From CAVQCX01 sp963775335 (lineage in GTDB: Bacteria > Pseudomonadota > Gammaproteobacteria > Chromatiales > Chromatiaceae): DNA of 64,000 bases. Below the pieces are notes generated by a model. It saw nothing but the letters and a program-made list of their open reading frames with translations. It had not been told where the DNA came from and did not search any database. Every line of letters starts with the position of its first letter. The first letter of the stretch is position 1. The translations under genes and the position numbers were made by a program. The stretch is taken from positions 1,178,001 to 1,242,000 of the forward strand of contig CAVZIJ010000002.1 in the NCBI GenBank assembly GCA_963775335.1, in the 5' to 3' direction. Below, in pieces: positions 17,005 through 26,330 of this stretch.

Positions 17005-17979
17005 TCAGACCACCCTGTTTCGCGGCCTACCTTGCAGGAAAGCCTCGATGTTGCGGGCGATCTCTTCGATCAGGCGCTGGCGCGACTGCTGGCTGGCCCA
17101 GGCGACGTGGGGAGTAAGGATCAAGTTGGGGATGTCCGGGGCGAGAAGAGGGTTGCCGTGGGTCGGCGGCTCCCGGCTCAGGACGTCGACGCCCGCCCCG
17201 GCGATAACGCCTTGGCGCAGGGCGTCGGCCAGGGCGGTCTCGTTCACGATCCCACCCCGCGCGGTGTTGATCAGCAGCGCGTCGCGCTTCATCAGGGCAA
17301 GCTCCGGGGCGCCGATCAAATTGCGCGTGTACTCGGTGAGCGGACAGTGCAGGCTGAGCACGTCCACCTGGGGCAGCAGCTGCTGGAGCGGAACCCTTCC
17401 GGATCGACGGGACCCGCCCGGGCGCTGGGCGATGAGCACCCGCATCCCGAACGCCTCGGCCACCCGGGCCACGGCGGCCCCCAATGCCCCGTACCCGACG
17501 ATGCCGAGCGTGAGGCCATCGAGCTCCCGGAACGGGAAGTCCAGCAGACAGAATTGCCGGGCCCGCTGCCAGGCGCCGTCGGCCAGGGCGGCGCGCACCT
17601 CGGAGAGTCGTGTGGTCAGGGCGAGGATGAGTGCGAAGACGTGCTGCACCACCGAGGCGGTGGCGTAGCCGGCGACGTTGGCGACCGCGATACCCAGCTC
17701 CCGCGCTTCGCCCAGGTCGACGTTGTTGGTCCCGGTGGCCGCCACACAGACGAGGCGCAGACGCCCGGCCTGCTGCAGCACCTCTCTCGACAAGACCACC
17801 TTGTTGACCACCACCAGCTCCGCCTCGGCGATCCGCCCCGCTACCTCCGCGCGCGAGGTCGCGGCATACAGGTCCCAGACCGGCCATGCGACCCTCAGCG
17901 GCTCCAGGTCCAGGTCGCCTCGATCGGTCGTGTCCAGATCCAGAAACGCCGCACCATTTGGCCGATGCTCGTCCGACAT
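17005..17979 (-). CDS. D-isomer-specific 2-hydroxyacid dehydrogenase (glycerate dehydrogenase-like)
   Basis: The 324-residue enzyme reduces 2-oxoacids with NAD(P)H. The dinucleotide-binding motif GIVGYGALGAAVARVAEAFG lies near residue 155. The catalytic elements are Arg in INTARGGIVNE, Glu in VDVLSREPP and His in LTPHVAWAS. The specificity loop VAGYATASVVQHVFALIL is close to that of HprA-type hydroxypyruvate/glycerate dehydrogenases, which is why I favour that activity. The length is normal. It is divergent from the large FAD/Fe-S gene downstream. Confidence 0.9.
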   Translation of the reverse strand: MSDEHRPNGAAFLDLDTTDRGDLDLEPLRVAWPVWDLYAATSRAEVAGRIAEAELVVVNKVVLSREVLQQAGRLRLVCVAATGTNNVDLGEARELGIAVANVAGYATASVVQHVFALILALTTRLSEVRAALADGAWQRARQFCLLDFPFRELDGLTLGIVGYGALGAAVARVAEAFGMRVLIAQRPGGSRRSGRVPLQQLLPQVDVLSLHCPLTEYTRNLIGAPELALMKRDALLINTARGGIVNETALADALRQGVIAGAGVDVLSREPPTHGNPLLAPDIPNLILTPHVAWASQQSRQRLIEEIARNIEAFLQGRPRNRVV

Positions 17980-18158
17980 AGCCTTCCTCCCAATAAGCGA
18001 CGCGCCAGATCATAGCCTCCCCAGGGCCGATTGACCCACCGCTGTCCGGGGGGTGCGCGAGCCGGGGCGCCTTCGGCACGGGCGATTCAGGTAGAATTGG
18101 GCGCTCTCAGGCGCCCGCCCTTCCGACCAGGCACTTCAAGTCAGATCCGCCCCTCACC

Positions 18159-21100
18159 ATGAGCCCACAGCAGCACCCCCACCGCATCCGCGAGATCCCG
18201 TACAACTACACCTCGTTCTCGGACCGCGAGATCGTGATCCGTTATCTGGGCGAGCCGATGTGGCAGCTGATCGAGGGACTACGCGAGTCCCGCCGCACCG
18301 GCCGGTCCGCGAGGATGCTGTTCGAGGTGCTCGGGGACATGTGGGTCATCACTCGCAACCCGTATCTGCAGGACGACCTGCTGCACGATCCCGGCCGGCG
18401 CTCGGCGCTGATCGGGGCCCTGCGTCACCGACTCGACCAGTTCGAGGCCCGCGCCAATGACAACCGCAAGGCCCTCGACCTGCTGGCCGCCGCCCGGGAC
18501 GCCGTCCAGCGGTTCGAGGACTGGCTGGGCGGCCAGACCGACCTCAGGCGGCGCGTCGCACGAGCCCTGGGAAAGGTCACTCGCCGCGACAACATCGATT
18601 TCGGCGGGTTGGCCCGGGTCTCCCACTCCACGGACGCCACGGACTGGAGGGTAGAGATGCCCTTCGTCGTGGTGACCCCCGACTCCGAGGAGGAGGTGGC
18701 GGCGGTGGTGCGGGCCTGCATCGGCTGCGGGCTGACCGTCATTCCCCGGGGGGGCGGCACCGGCTACACGGGCAGCGCCGTGCCCCTGGAGGCCCACTCG
18801 GCGGTGATCAACACCGAGAAGCTGGAGACCCTGGGACCCGTGGAGCAAACCGCGCTGCCCGGGGTCGATGGGACCGTGCCAACGGTTTGCGCGGGCGCCG
18901 GGGTCGTGACCCGGCGCGTCTCCGAGCTCGCAGAACGCCAGGGGCTGGCCTTCGCGGTGGACCCGACCTCCCAGGATGCCTCCACCATCGGCGGCAACGT
19001 CGCCATGAACGCCGGCGGCAAGAAGGCGGTGGCCTGGGGTACCGCGCTCGACAATCTGGCGTCCTGGCGCATGGTGACGCCGGACGCCGACTGGCTCGAG
19101 GTCGAGCGTCTCGACCACAACCTGGGCAAGATCCACGAGCAGGCGAAAGTCCGTTTCCGGATCACCCGCTTCGACCTTGATGGGCGCACCCCCAAGGGTG
19201 AGTCCGAGGTCCTGGAAATGCCAGGTGCGACCTTCCGCCGCGCCGGACTGGGCAAGGACGTGACCGACAAATTCCTCGCGGGGCTTCCCGGGGTGCAGAA
19301 GGAAGGGTGCGACGGCCTGATCACCTCGGCCCGTTTCGTGCTGCATCGCATGCCCAAACACCTGCGCACGATCTGCCTGGAGTTCTTCGGCACCGATCTG
19401 GCGAAGGCGGTGCCGGCCATCGTCGAGATCAAGGGTTATCTGGACGCCCTGCCCGACATCCTGCTGTCCGGCCTGGAGCACCTGGACGAGCGCTATCTGC
19501 GGGCTATCCAGTACTCCACCAAGGCGGCGCGCCGGGAGCGCCCCAAGATGGTCCTGATCGCCGACCTGGCGTCAGACGACGAGCGCGCCCTGGGCGAGTC
19601 GGCCTCCCAGGTGGTCCGCCTGGCCAATGCCCGGGACGGCGAGGGCTTCATCGCCGTCAGCCCGGAGGCGCGACGCCGCTTCTGGCAGGAGCGCGCGCGT
19701 ACCGCGGCCATCTCCACCCACACCAACGCGTTCAAGCTCAACGAAGACGTGGTGATCCCCCTGGAGCGACTGGCCGACTACAGCCGCGGCATCGAGCGCA
19801 TCAACATCGTCCAATCGGTGCGCAACAAGCTCAAGGTCGCCGACGAGCTGCTGGCCTGCCTGGCCGGCGACCTGGCCGAGGCCCGGCAGAGCCCCGACTA
19901 CGAGGCGAGTGCCGAGAGCACGGCGATCCTCGAGGCCAAGCGCGAGGCCGCCCGCGCGGCGGTCACCCAGGCCCAGGGGCGCTGGGAGACGATCCTGGAG
20001 CACCTGGACGCTCCGGCCGAGGACCATACCCAGCTGCTCTCGGGCGACGAGAAAGCGGCGATCCGCACCGGCGACAGCCTGCTCGATCTGCTGCTGCGCC
20101 GCGCTCTGGTGATCTCCTACCGGCGCGAGGTCCGTGACCGGCTCGACGAGATCTTCCGCGGCCAGGATCTCGCGACCCTGCGCGAGCGGTTTCACGCGGT
20201 GCACGCACGCATCCGCGATTCGCGCCTGTTCGTCGCGCTGCACATGCACGCCGGGGACGGCAACGTGCATACCAACATCCCGGTGCACTCTCAGGACTAC
20301 GAGATGCTGCACGAGGCCGACCGGATGGTCGACGAGATCATGGCGCTGGCCCGCTCCCTGGGCGGGGTGATCTCCGGCGAGCACGGCATCGGGCTGACCA
20401 AGATGCAGTACCTGGACGCCGAGAAGATCGAGGCCTTTGCCGCGTACAAGGAGCGGGTCGACCCTCGGGGTCACTTCAATCGCGGAAAGCTGATGCCGGG
20501 CTCGGGGCTCGCCAATGCCTACACCCCCTCGCTGCGCCTGGTCCAGCAGGAGGCGATCATCCTCGAGGAGAGCGAGCTGGGAGCGCTCAACGACGACGTC
20601 CGCCACTGCCTGCGCTGCGGCAAGTGCAAGCCCGTGTGCATGACCCACATCCCCCGGGCCAACCTGCTCTACTCGCCGCGCAACAAGATCCTCGGCACCG
20701 GGCTAATCATCGAGGCCTTCCTCTACGAGGAGCAGACCCGCCGGGGGCTGTCCCTGCGCCATTTCGAGGAGATGAACGATGTGGCGGACCACTGCACCGT
20801 CTGCCACAAGTGCGTCAATCCCTGCCCGGTGAAGATCGACTTCGGCGACGTCACCATGCGCATGCGCAAGATCCTGGTCGAGCGGGGCAAGAAGCGCTTC
20901 AACGCGGGAACCTGGGCGGCGATGGGCTTCCTCAACGCCACCGATCCGCGCACGGTTCGCCTGCTGCGCAAGGGTCTCGCCGAATGGGGCTTCCGCGCCG
21001 TCAACCTCGCCCATGACACCGCGCGGCGCTTAGGGCTGCTGGGCCGCAGGCGCGAGACCCCCGGCGCGACCACGGGGCGGCTGCCTGTCCACGGGCAGCT

Positions 21101-22016
21101 GATCGAGCTGGTGCGACGACCGCTGCGCGTGGAGGTGCCCAAGCAGACCCTGCGGGCGGCCCTGGGCCTGGAGGATCGGCAGACGGTGCCGATCCTGCGC
21201 GATCCCCGGACCCCTGGGGAAGAGACCGAGTCGGTATTCTATTTCCCGGGCTGCGGCTCGGAGCGGCTGTTCAGTGATATCGGCCTGGCCACCATCGCCA
21301 TGCTGTTCGAGACCGGGGCCCAGACGGTACTCCCGCCCGGCTATCTGTGCTGCGGCTACCCCCAGACCTCCGCCGGACAGGCCGATCGCGGGCGCCAGAT
21401 CACCCTGGAGAACCGGGTGCTCTTTCATCGGGTGGCCAACACCTTGAACTACCTGGACATCCGCACCGTGATCGTCTCCTGCGGCACCTGCATGGATCAG
21501 CTGCTGGAGTACGAGTTCGATCAGATCTTCCCCGGCTGCCGACTGCTCGACATCCACGAGTACCTGATGGAGAAGGGCATTGCGATGGCGGCCGTCGAGG
21601 ACATCCAGTATCTCTACCACGACCCCTGCCACACGCCCATGAAGACCTACAACCCCGTGCAGGTGGCCTCGAAGCTGGTGGGCAAGGAGGTGCACCTCTC
21701 GGAGCGCTGCTGCGGCGAGGCGGGCACCCTGGGGACCGCCCGCCCCGATATCGCCAATCAGGTGCGCTTTCGCAAGGCCGAGGAGCTGCACAGCGGCATC
21801 CGGGCACTCAGCGGCAAGGACAAGACCCGAGGCGAGGTCAAGCTGCTCACCTCCTGCCCCGCCTGCCAGCAGGGCCTCTCGCGTTACTCCGACGAGACCG
21901 GACTCAAGACCGACTACATCGTGGTCGAGCTGGCCCGCCAGCGCCTGGGCGAAGGCTGGCAGGCCAGCTTCATCGAGCGCGTGAAGCGCGGCGGCGTGGA
22001 GCGGGTGCTCCTCTGA
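18159..22016 (+). CDS. Large FAD-linked (Fe-S) dehydrogenase with DUF3683, GlcD/D-LDH-like
   Basis: This 1285-residue fusion joins modules that are separate in the glycolate oxidase complex. Residues 1-170 are DUF3683-like. The FAD-binding domain has IPRGGGTGYTGSAVP and the TIGGNVAMNAGG segment. The FAD-oxidase C-terminal domain has LHMHAGDGNVHTNIPVH and GEHGIGLTK. A ferredoxin-like domain carries CLRCGKCKPVC (about 817) and CTVCHKCVNPCPV (about 878). Two cysteine-rich CCG domains follow, with FPGCGSERLF, CCGYPQTSAG, CGTCMDQL and CCGEAGTLG. By family logic it oxidises a 2-hydroxyacid such as D-lactate or glycolate and passes electrons through Fe-S centres to the membrane pool. The substrate is not proven. 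Confidence 0.9.
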   Translation: MSPQQHPHRIREIPYNYTSFSDREIVIRYLGEPMWQLIEGLRESRRTGRSARMLFEVLGDMWVITRNPYLQDDLLHDPGRRSALIGALRHRLDQFEARANDNRKALDLLAAARDAVQRFEDWLGGQTDLRRRVARALGKVTRRDNIDFGGLARVSHSTDATDWRVEMPFVVVTPDSEEEVAAVVRACIGCGLTVIPRGGGTGYTGSAVPLEAHSAVINTEKLETLGPVEQTALPGVDGTVPTVCAGAGVVTRRVSELAERQGLAFAVDPTSQDASTIGGNVAMNAGGKKAVAWGTALDNLASWRMVTPDADWLEVERLDHNLGKIHEQAKVRFRITRFDLDGRTPKGESEVLEMPGATFRRAGLGKDVTDKFLAGLPGVQKEGCDGLITSARFVLHRMPKHLRTICLEFFGTDLAKAVPAIVEIKGYLDALPDILLSGLEHLDERYLRAIQYSTKAARRERPKMVLIADLASDDERALGESASQVVRLANARDGEGFIAVSPEARRRFWQERARTAAISTHTNAFKLNEDVVIPLERLADYSRGIERINIVQSVRNKLKVADELLACLAGDLAEARQSPDYEASAESTAILEAKREAARAAVTQAQGRWETILEHLDAPAEDHTQLLSGDEKAAIRTGDSLLDLLLRRALVISYRREVRDRLDEIFRGQDLATLRERFHAVHARIRDSRLFVALHMHAGDGNVHTNIPVHSQDYEMLHEADRMVDEIMALARSLGGVISGEHGIGLTKMQYLDAEKIEAFAAYKERVDPRGHFNRGKLMPGSGLANAYTPSLRLVQQEAIILEESELGALNDDVRHCLRCGKCKPVCMTHIPRANLLYSPRNKILGTGLIIEAFLYEEQTRRGLSLRHFEEMNDVADHCTVCHKCVNPCPVKIDFGDVTMRMRKILVERGKKRFNAGTWAAMGFLNATDPRTVRLLRKGLAEWGFRAVNLAHDTARRLGLLGRRRETPGATTGRLPVHGQLIELVRRPLRVEVPKQTLRAALGLEDRQTVPILRDPRTPGEETESVFYFPGCGSERLFSDIGLATIAMLFETGAQTVLPPGYLCCGYPQTSAGQADRGRQITLENRVLFHRVANTLNYLDIRTVIVSCGTCMDQLLEYEFDQIFPGCRLLDIHEYLMEKGIAMAAVEDIQYLYHDPCHTPMKTYNPVQVASKLVGKEVHLSERCCGEAGTLGTARPDIANQVRFRKAEELHSGIRALSGKDKTRGEVKLLTSCPACQQGLSRYSDETGLKTDYIVVELARQRLGEGWQASFIERVKRGGVERVLL

Positions 22017-22070
22017 GCCGGCCCGGTCTATACTCGACCCACGGTCTTTCGCACTGAAAAGGGGTCGTGT

Positions 22071-23171
22071 ATGGAGCGCAGGCTCCATCCGCCAGGGCAT
22101 TCGGTCTACCGCGTGCTGCTGTCGCTGGCAGTTGCCGCCGGAGCCCTCTCACCGAGCCTGGGCGCCGCCACCTCGGTCACCCTGGCCGACGACGCCTACC
22201 ACTATCCCGCCTGGGCGGGCGGGCGGCACGATACCTGGTTCACGGAGTGGTGGTACTTCAACCTGTTCGACGCAGCCGCCGGCGTGCAGGCGATCTTCAG
22301 CTACTTCGTCAGCAACCCTGCGAACGTGCGCGGGCTCGAGCAGGTCCAGATGGTGGCCTCGGTGTATACGGCAGACGGCGTCGTCAGCGCCATCGACCTC
22401 TACCCGATGAGCGCGTTCGCGGCGAGCGACGGGCAGGCGGATGTCAGCATCGGAACCAACATCGCGCGTGTCCAGAACGACGGCACCTACCTGGTCTCGG
22501 GTTCCAGCCAGGACCAGCGCCTCGCATGGAATCTCGTTTATACCCCGGACTCCGAGCCCTGGCTCGCAGCGGATCGGATGACGATCGGGCGGCTGCCCTG
22601 GGAGCGGATGTCCTGGCTGGTCGAGATGCCGCGCGCCCGGGTCAAGGGCGAGGTCACCGTAGATGGCCACAGCTACGCCATCGACGCGCCCGGCTACCAC
22701 GACCACAATTGGGGCGAGTGGATTCCGACCGATGGACTTTGGAACTGGGCCCAGTACTCCGATGACCGGCTCAATCTCGAGGTCGGGGATTTCATCGGAG
22801 GGCCGATCGGGGTGGTCAGCCTGGATCTCGACGGCGAGCGTACGGTGTTCGGCCCGGATCAATACCAGCTGACCCATACCCGCTGGGGCTGGGATGCCCA
22901 GAACCGCATCTTCTATCCGACGGAATCCCGGCTCAGGGCCGACAACGGTACCCTGCGCCTCAACGTCGACCTGCGGGTCCTGCAGGACGAGCCGCTGCGC
23001 GGCAATCTACCCCTCCCGTTGAAGGATCTGATCATCTACGAGCAGACTGCCGACTATGAGGGCCAGGTCTGGGCATGGCAGCCCTCGGCTCGAGGCAGCG
23101 GCGGCAACTGGCGGGTCAAGGCCCAGATTCAGGGCCCCGGATTCAAGGAGTGGACGGCGAAGCACTATTGA
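22071..23171 (+). CDS. Secreted AttH/CrtC-type lipocalin-like protein
   Basis: The 366-residue protein starts with a basic N-terminus and Sec signal peptide (cleavage near LGAAT, residue 33). The conserved family phrases are FTEWWYFNLFD near the mature start, GYHDHNWGEW in the middle, and a C-terminal lipocalin-like domain with DYEGQVWAWQPS. These are hallmarks of the AttH/CrtC superfamily, which includes carotenoid 1,2-hydratase; the signal peptide and weak match argue for a periplasmic AttH-like protein rather than a true CrtC. It follows the FAD/Fe-S gene by 54 nt with AAAAGGGG upstream, and a TATACT promoter-like box lies at about 22029. Confidence 0.75.
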   Translation: MERRLHPPGHSVYRVLLSLAVAAGALSPSLGAATSVTLADDAYHYPAWAGGRHDTWFTEWWYFNLFDAAAGVQAIFSYFVSNPANVRGLEQVQMVASVYTADGVVSAIDLYPMSAFAASDGQADVSIGTNIARVQNDGTYLVSGSSQDQRLAWNLVYTPDSEPWLAADRMTIGRLPWERMSWLVEMPRARVKGEVTVDGHSYAIDAPGYHDHNWGEWIPTDGLWNWAQYSDDRLNLEVGDFIGGPIGVVSLDLDGERTVFGPDQYQLTHTRWGWDAQNRIFYPTESRLRADNGTLRLNVDLRVLQDEPLRGNLPLPLKDLIIYEQTADYEGQVWAWQPSARGSGGNWRVKAQIQGPGFKEWTAKHY

Positions 23172-23210
23172 GCCCCGCCACCGCAAGGAGCCGCCGCGAA
23201 TCGGTCGGCT

Positions 23211-23795
23211 TCAGCAGGAATCCACCCGTCCGGCCGGCTCTGCCGAGGTCCTGAGCCGGGCGACACTGAAGGTGGGCGCGGGCACCAGGGCCCACTTCCG
23301 GCACCCGTAGAAGTCCAGCTCCTCCGGCACCGAGGGGAACCGACCACAGTTGAAATACCGCCAGTAGAAGCTGCCGTAGCCCTGGCAATGGCCGTTTTCG
23401 CTACCGAGCAGCGGGCAGGCGTGGCCCAGCGGCTTGCAGCAGTCGGCGCAGTCTCCGCAGGAGACGCCATGCGGCCAGTCTCGTCGGCGGGCCGCCCGAG
23501 CGGGATCGGGTGCACAACGGGGCTCGGCGGTCAGAGGGACAGCGAACATGAAACCTTTGCCCGTGGTCAGCATAGCCCGCATCAGGCGCAAGCCATGGGG
23601 CAACAGCCCAAGTCCGGGCTTCAGGTATTTCCAGAAACGCCAGTCACCGAAGAAATACCAGGTCATCAGTGGGGCCGTCACAAAGCCGCCGACGACGGTG
23701 CTGACGCACAGGACGATGTAACCGAGAAAGAGAATTCTGGCGATCGCCCAGCGCAGCTGCTGAGCCGGTGTTGCCGAAGATGTCGCACGTGCCAT
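23211..23795 (-). CDS. Cysteine-rich inner-membrane protein of unknown function
   Basis: The 194-residue protein has one clear N-terminal helix (ILFLGYIVLCVSTVVGGFVT), possibly a second hydrophobic patch near GKGFMFAVPL, and a cysteine-rich C-terminal half. The cysteines fall in CGDCADCCKPLGHACPLL, then single ones in GHCQGYG, FNCGRF and FYGCRKW. The spacing could bind a metal or Fe-S cluster or form disulfides; the dsbB gene is divergent from it 170 nt away. AGGA precedes ATG 23795. I do not recognise the family. Confidence 0.7.
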   Translation of the reverse strand: MARATSSATPAQQLRWAIARILFLGYIVLCVSTVVGGFVTAPLMTWYFFGDWRFWKYLKPGLGLLPHGLRLMRAMLTTGKGFMFAVPLTAEPRCAPDPARAARRRDWPHGVSCGDCADCCKPLGHACPLLGSENGHCQGYGSFYWRYFNCGRFPSVPEELDFYGCRKWALVPAPTFSVARLRTSAEPAGRVDSC

Positions 23796-23966
23796 GAAAG
23801 ATTCCTGCTCGAGGCTCTATACTGCGCTCATTTTCAAAGGGGCCGCCGTTGGCGCTCCGCGGGGACGAGCGTGCTATGGTCGGCGAAAAACGACGCCGTG
23901 TGAAGCCCCTCGGCTCCCCGGGGCGCCCAGTGAGATCGCCGCATGCCCTGGCGCCGATTGAGGAAT

Positions 23967-24476
23967 ATGCAAATGATCAGGTCGAGATTCACATGGGCCG
24001 CCTTCGCCGCCTCGGCGTTGTCCCTGGAGGCTACGGCGCTGTTCTTCCAGCATCGGTTACACATGGATCCTTGCGTGCTTTGCGTCTACCAGCGTACCGC
24101 GGTCGCCGGCCTGTTCCTTTCGGCGTTGCTCGGGCTCTTGTGGCCGGCACGGCGCTGGCTGCGCGGTCTCGCGTACGGCGTCTGGGCCCTGAGCGCCGGC
24201 TGGGGACTCTACCTTGCGGGGACCCAAGCTGCCTTGCAGCTGGGCCTTGGCAAACCGGCGCTGGACTGCACGCTCGACCCCAACTTCCCGAGCTGGGCCA
24301 AGCTCGACCAGTGGCTGCCTTGGATGTTCCAGCCGACCGGCTATTGCGATGAGGTTCAATGGCAATTCCTGGGACTCACCATGGCGGAGTGGATGGTCGC
24401 GATCTTCGCCGCCTATCTGGTCACACTGACCCTGGTACTGGCAATGGAGGTCCGGTTGCGGAAACGAGGCCTTTGA
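23967..24476 (+). CDS. dsbB: Disulfide bond formation protein B (quinone reductase of DsbA)
   Basis: DsbB reoxidises DsbA and passes electrons to quinone. The protein (about 169 residues) has four helices. The first periplasmic loop carries the redox pair in DPCVLCVYQR. The second loop carries its partner cysteines in LDCTLDPNFPSWAKL and PTGYCDEVQWQFLG, in the usual order. The start is chosen at ATG 23967, just after TGAGGAAT; ATG 23943 and 23973 are alternatives. It lies upstream of a small frameshifted membrane-protein gene. Confidence 0.93.
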   Translation: MQMIRSRFTWAAFAASALSLEATALFFQHRLHMDPCVLCVYQRTAVAGLFLSALLGLLWPARRWLRGLAYGVWALSAGWGLYLAGTQAALQLGLGKPALDCTLDPNFPSWAKLDQWLPWMFQPTGYCDEVQWQFLGLTMAEWMVAIFAAYLVTLTLVLAMEVRLRKRGL

Positions 24477-24567
24477 CGGGCGCGCAGGCTCGTGACGCTG
24501 AGGGCCCCTGGGCTATCGGATTCAAACGTCGGACTCGGCGGACCCTTCGACGGGAGGGCGAAGACCT

Positions 24568-24787
24568 ATGCGCAACGTATCCGGTCTGCTCCTGTTTATC
24601 GCTGCGGCCCTGATCGGCTGGCAGCTTTGGAAGATGCAGCCCCGACCGACCGGCCACCTACAGCGCTCCTCCAGGAGCCGAGTCGCCGACCGAGGCACCT
24701 CCCCCTGAGACCCCGACGCCGGAAGAGATGGCCGTACGGCGCGCACGCATCGAGGAAGTCCTGCGCCGGCGCGCGGGACGGTTCTGA
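24568..24787 (+). pseudogene. Small single-TM protein gene disrupted by a 4-bp tandem duplication
   Basis: From ATG 24568 (GGGAGGGCG upstream) the frame gives MRNVSGLLLFIAAALIGWQL, one membrane helix, then stops at 24706-24708 after 46 codons. In another frame an acidic-proline stretch, SPTEAPPPETPTPEEMAVRR, continues to TGA 24785-24787. The phases differ by one base, and the sequence at about 24644-24652 holds a GACC-type 4-bp tandem duplication. Removing one unit joins the two halves into a 71-residue protein. Either a slipped-strand mutation or an assembly error explains it. Family unknown. Confidence 0.5.
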
Positions 24788-25066
24788 TCCCTGAGCGCGA
24801 GCCGGCGGGGCTGCGATTAGGCCTAGAGCCCGATCCGTGTTACCCTGGGCCTCGTTCCGGCGCCGGAACAGGTCGCGGGCATCGTCCGGGCCGACCACGT
24901 TTGCGTAGCGTTGGGCGTAGCTTACCGATCCGGGCGGGACGCCCATCCAGAGGAGCACGCCGGCGGGGTAGAGATCGGCGCTTGTCCCGAGTCAGGCCGA
25001 GCGCACAAGACCGGAGCTCAAGCCGGCACGCCAGTCCTGCTGCAGACCACCAGGAGAACCGTGATT

Positions 25067-25360
25067 ATGCAAACCACAGAGGCGCAAGTCGTCGACGTCG
25101 CCGAAAGTACCGTCGCCGAGCAGCGCAACAGCGGCCTGCGTTACCAGGTCGATTCAGTCGCCAAGACCCCCGGACCCGCCGGCTCTGACGGGGACGACTG
25201 GTATTGTTACGTTCTCAAGGGCGGCCGCTCACCCATCAAAGGCTGGCGGCGAGGCACCCTCCAGGAGGTCAAGGCCTATGCCCGGCGCTGTGCCGAAGAG
25301 CTCAATGAGCGCTCCAGCGGGAAACGGCGCTCGCCTTGGGCGCCGCAACGCTCAAAGTAA
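25067..25360 (+). CDS. Conserved-looking small hypothetical protein (97 aa)
   Basis: ATG 25067 follows CAGGAGAA at a good distance. The product is soluble and basic towards the C-terminus, with a central core GDDWYCYVLKGGRSPIKGWR and the helix TLQEVKAYARRCAEELNERS. I do not recognise a family. It ends 107 nt before a strong bidirectional terminator that separates it from the sulfur globule-like gene. Confidence 0.6.
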   Translation: MQTTEAQVVDVAESTVAEQRNSGLRYQVDSVAKTPGPAGSDGDDWYCYVLKGGRSPIKGWRRGTLQEVKAYARRCAEELNERSSGKRRSPWAPQRSK

Positions 25361-25466
25361 GCCTCCTCGCCGGGGATACTTCGCGCTTTCTCAGCCGGCT
25401 GCGAGCGACGACCGGCAACCAGGAGCCTGAGCTCCCGCCGGGCTTTCATTCGCGATCAACGATAAG

Positions 25467-25503
25467 AAAAGGCCGGGCCGATCTCGATCGGGCCCGGCCT
25501 TTT
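25467..25503. terminator. Bidirectional intrinsic terminator
   Basis: A 13-bp perfect stem, AAAAGGCCGGGCC at 25467-25479 pairing with 25491-25503, is flanked by A-run and T-run on opposite sides. It is therefore a textbook rho-independent terminator for both strands. It separates the 25067 gene from the convergent 25547-25936 gene. Confidence 0.92.
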
Positions 25504-25546
25504 CCGCTTTCCGACTCCAGCCCGACGAACGCCGGGCAAGCGCGAC

Positions 25547-25936
25547 TTACTTGGTCGCGGGAGCAGCCGGAGCGGCGGCGGGAGCAACGGGAGCGGCATA
25601 CGGATAGCCGCCGCCCCAGGCGCCCGGATAGCCGCCGTACGGGCCACCCCAGCCACCGTAAGGACCGCCGCCATAGCCGTAGGGGCCGTAGCCACCGTAC
25701 GGATAGCCATAGCCGTAACCATAACCCCGGCCGTAGCCGCGACCGCTGCCGCCGCCGCTGCCGCTCATGGACATGTTGAAGTCGCCAGAGCCCCAGCCGT
25801 CGCCCATCCAGTCATCACCCCAGCCGTTGTTGCCGCCCCAGGGGCCGCCGCCGCCCCACCACGCGTTGGCGTTGAGGGAGAGGCCAGCCAGCCCAATGAT
25901 CGCGGCGAAACCCGCGGTTTTGATCATCTTGGTCAT
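25547..25936 (-). CDS. Sulfur globule protein-like Gly/Tyr/Trp-rich secreted protein
   Basis: The 129-residue protein has a Sec signal peptide with the cleavage site at about LNANA-WW (residue 25). The mature part is dominated by Gly, Tyr, Trp and Pro repeats, such as GGGGPWGGNNGWGDD, GYGRGYGYGYGYPYGGYG and GGWGGPYGGYPGAWGGG, and ends in an Ala/Pro tail. This composition, length and export signal match the envelope proteins of intracellular sulfur globules (SgpA/SgpB type) in Chromatiaceae. Low-complexity sequence limits certainty. It is preceded on the same strand, about 400 nt upstream, by a DsrC-family gene, which supports a sulfur-oxidation setting. It ends at a strong terminator. Confidence 0.75.
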   Translation of the reverse strand: MTKMIKTAGFAAIIGLAGLSLNANAWWGGGGPWGGNNGWGDDWMGDGWGSGDFNMSMSGSGGGSGRGYGRGYGYGYGYPYGGYGPYGYGGGPYGGWGGPYGGYPGAWGGGYPYAAPVAPAAAPAAPATK

Positions 25937-26330
25937 AAGTACCTTTCCTGTTGACTTGAACGTCGAAATGACAGGATTCCGCGAACAGAATCCCCCAGTG
26001 GGAGACGCTGGCAGTCCTCTCTGCAGCTGGCGAAAAAGGACATCCGCAACAAACCGCGCGTCTCGTGCTCACCAGCGGGCTTCACGGGGGAACGCGCCCC
26101 GCCCGCTCGGACGGGCCCGATCAGGGGCCCCAGCTATTACGGGTTGTCACGCCTGCGTAGCGCAAATCCGGCTTTCCGCTGCGGGGGCACACGTATGGCC
26201 GGACCCGAGCGGTGTAGCGAGTATATAGGACGAGCGCCGAAATAAAAGGGGATTGTTGGCCCTGACCCGACGGCGGTGCCAAGCCCCAACTGGCACGATC
26301 GCCCGGGCGAGGGCCATTCCCCGGCCGCGG

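Noticed and set aside
22071..23171. Calling the AttH/CrtC-like gene a carotenoid hydratase and inferring photosynthesis
   Set aside because: The match is at superfamily level only, a signal peptide is present, and no other carotenoid or bacteriochlorophyll gene is in the window.
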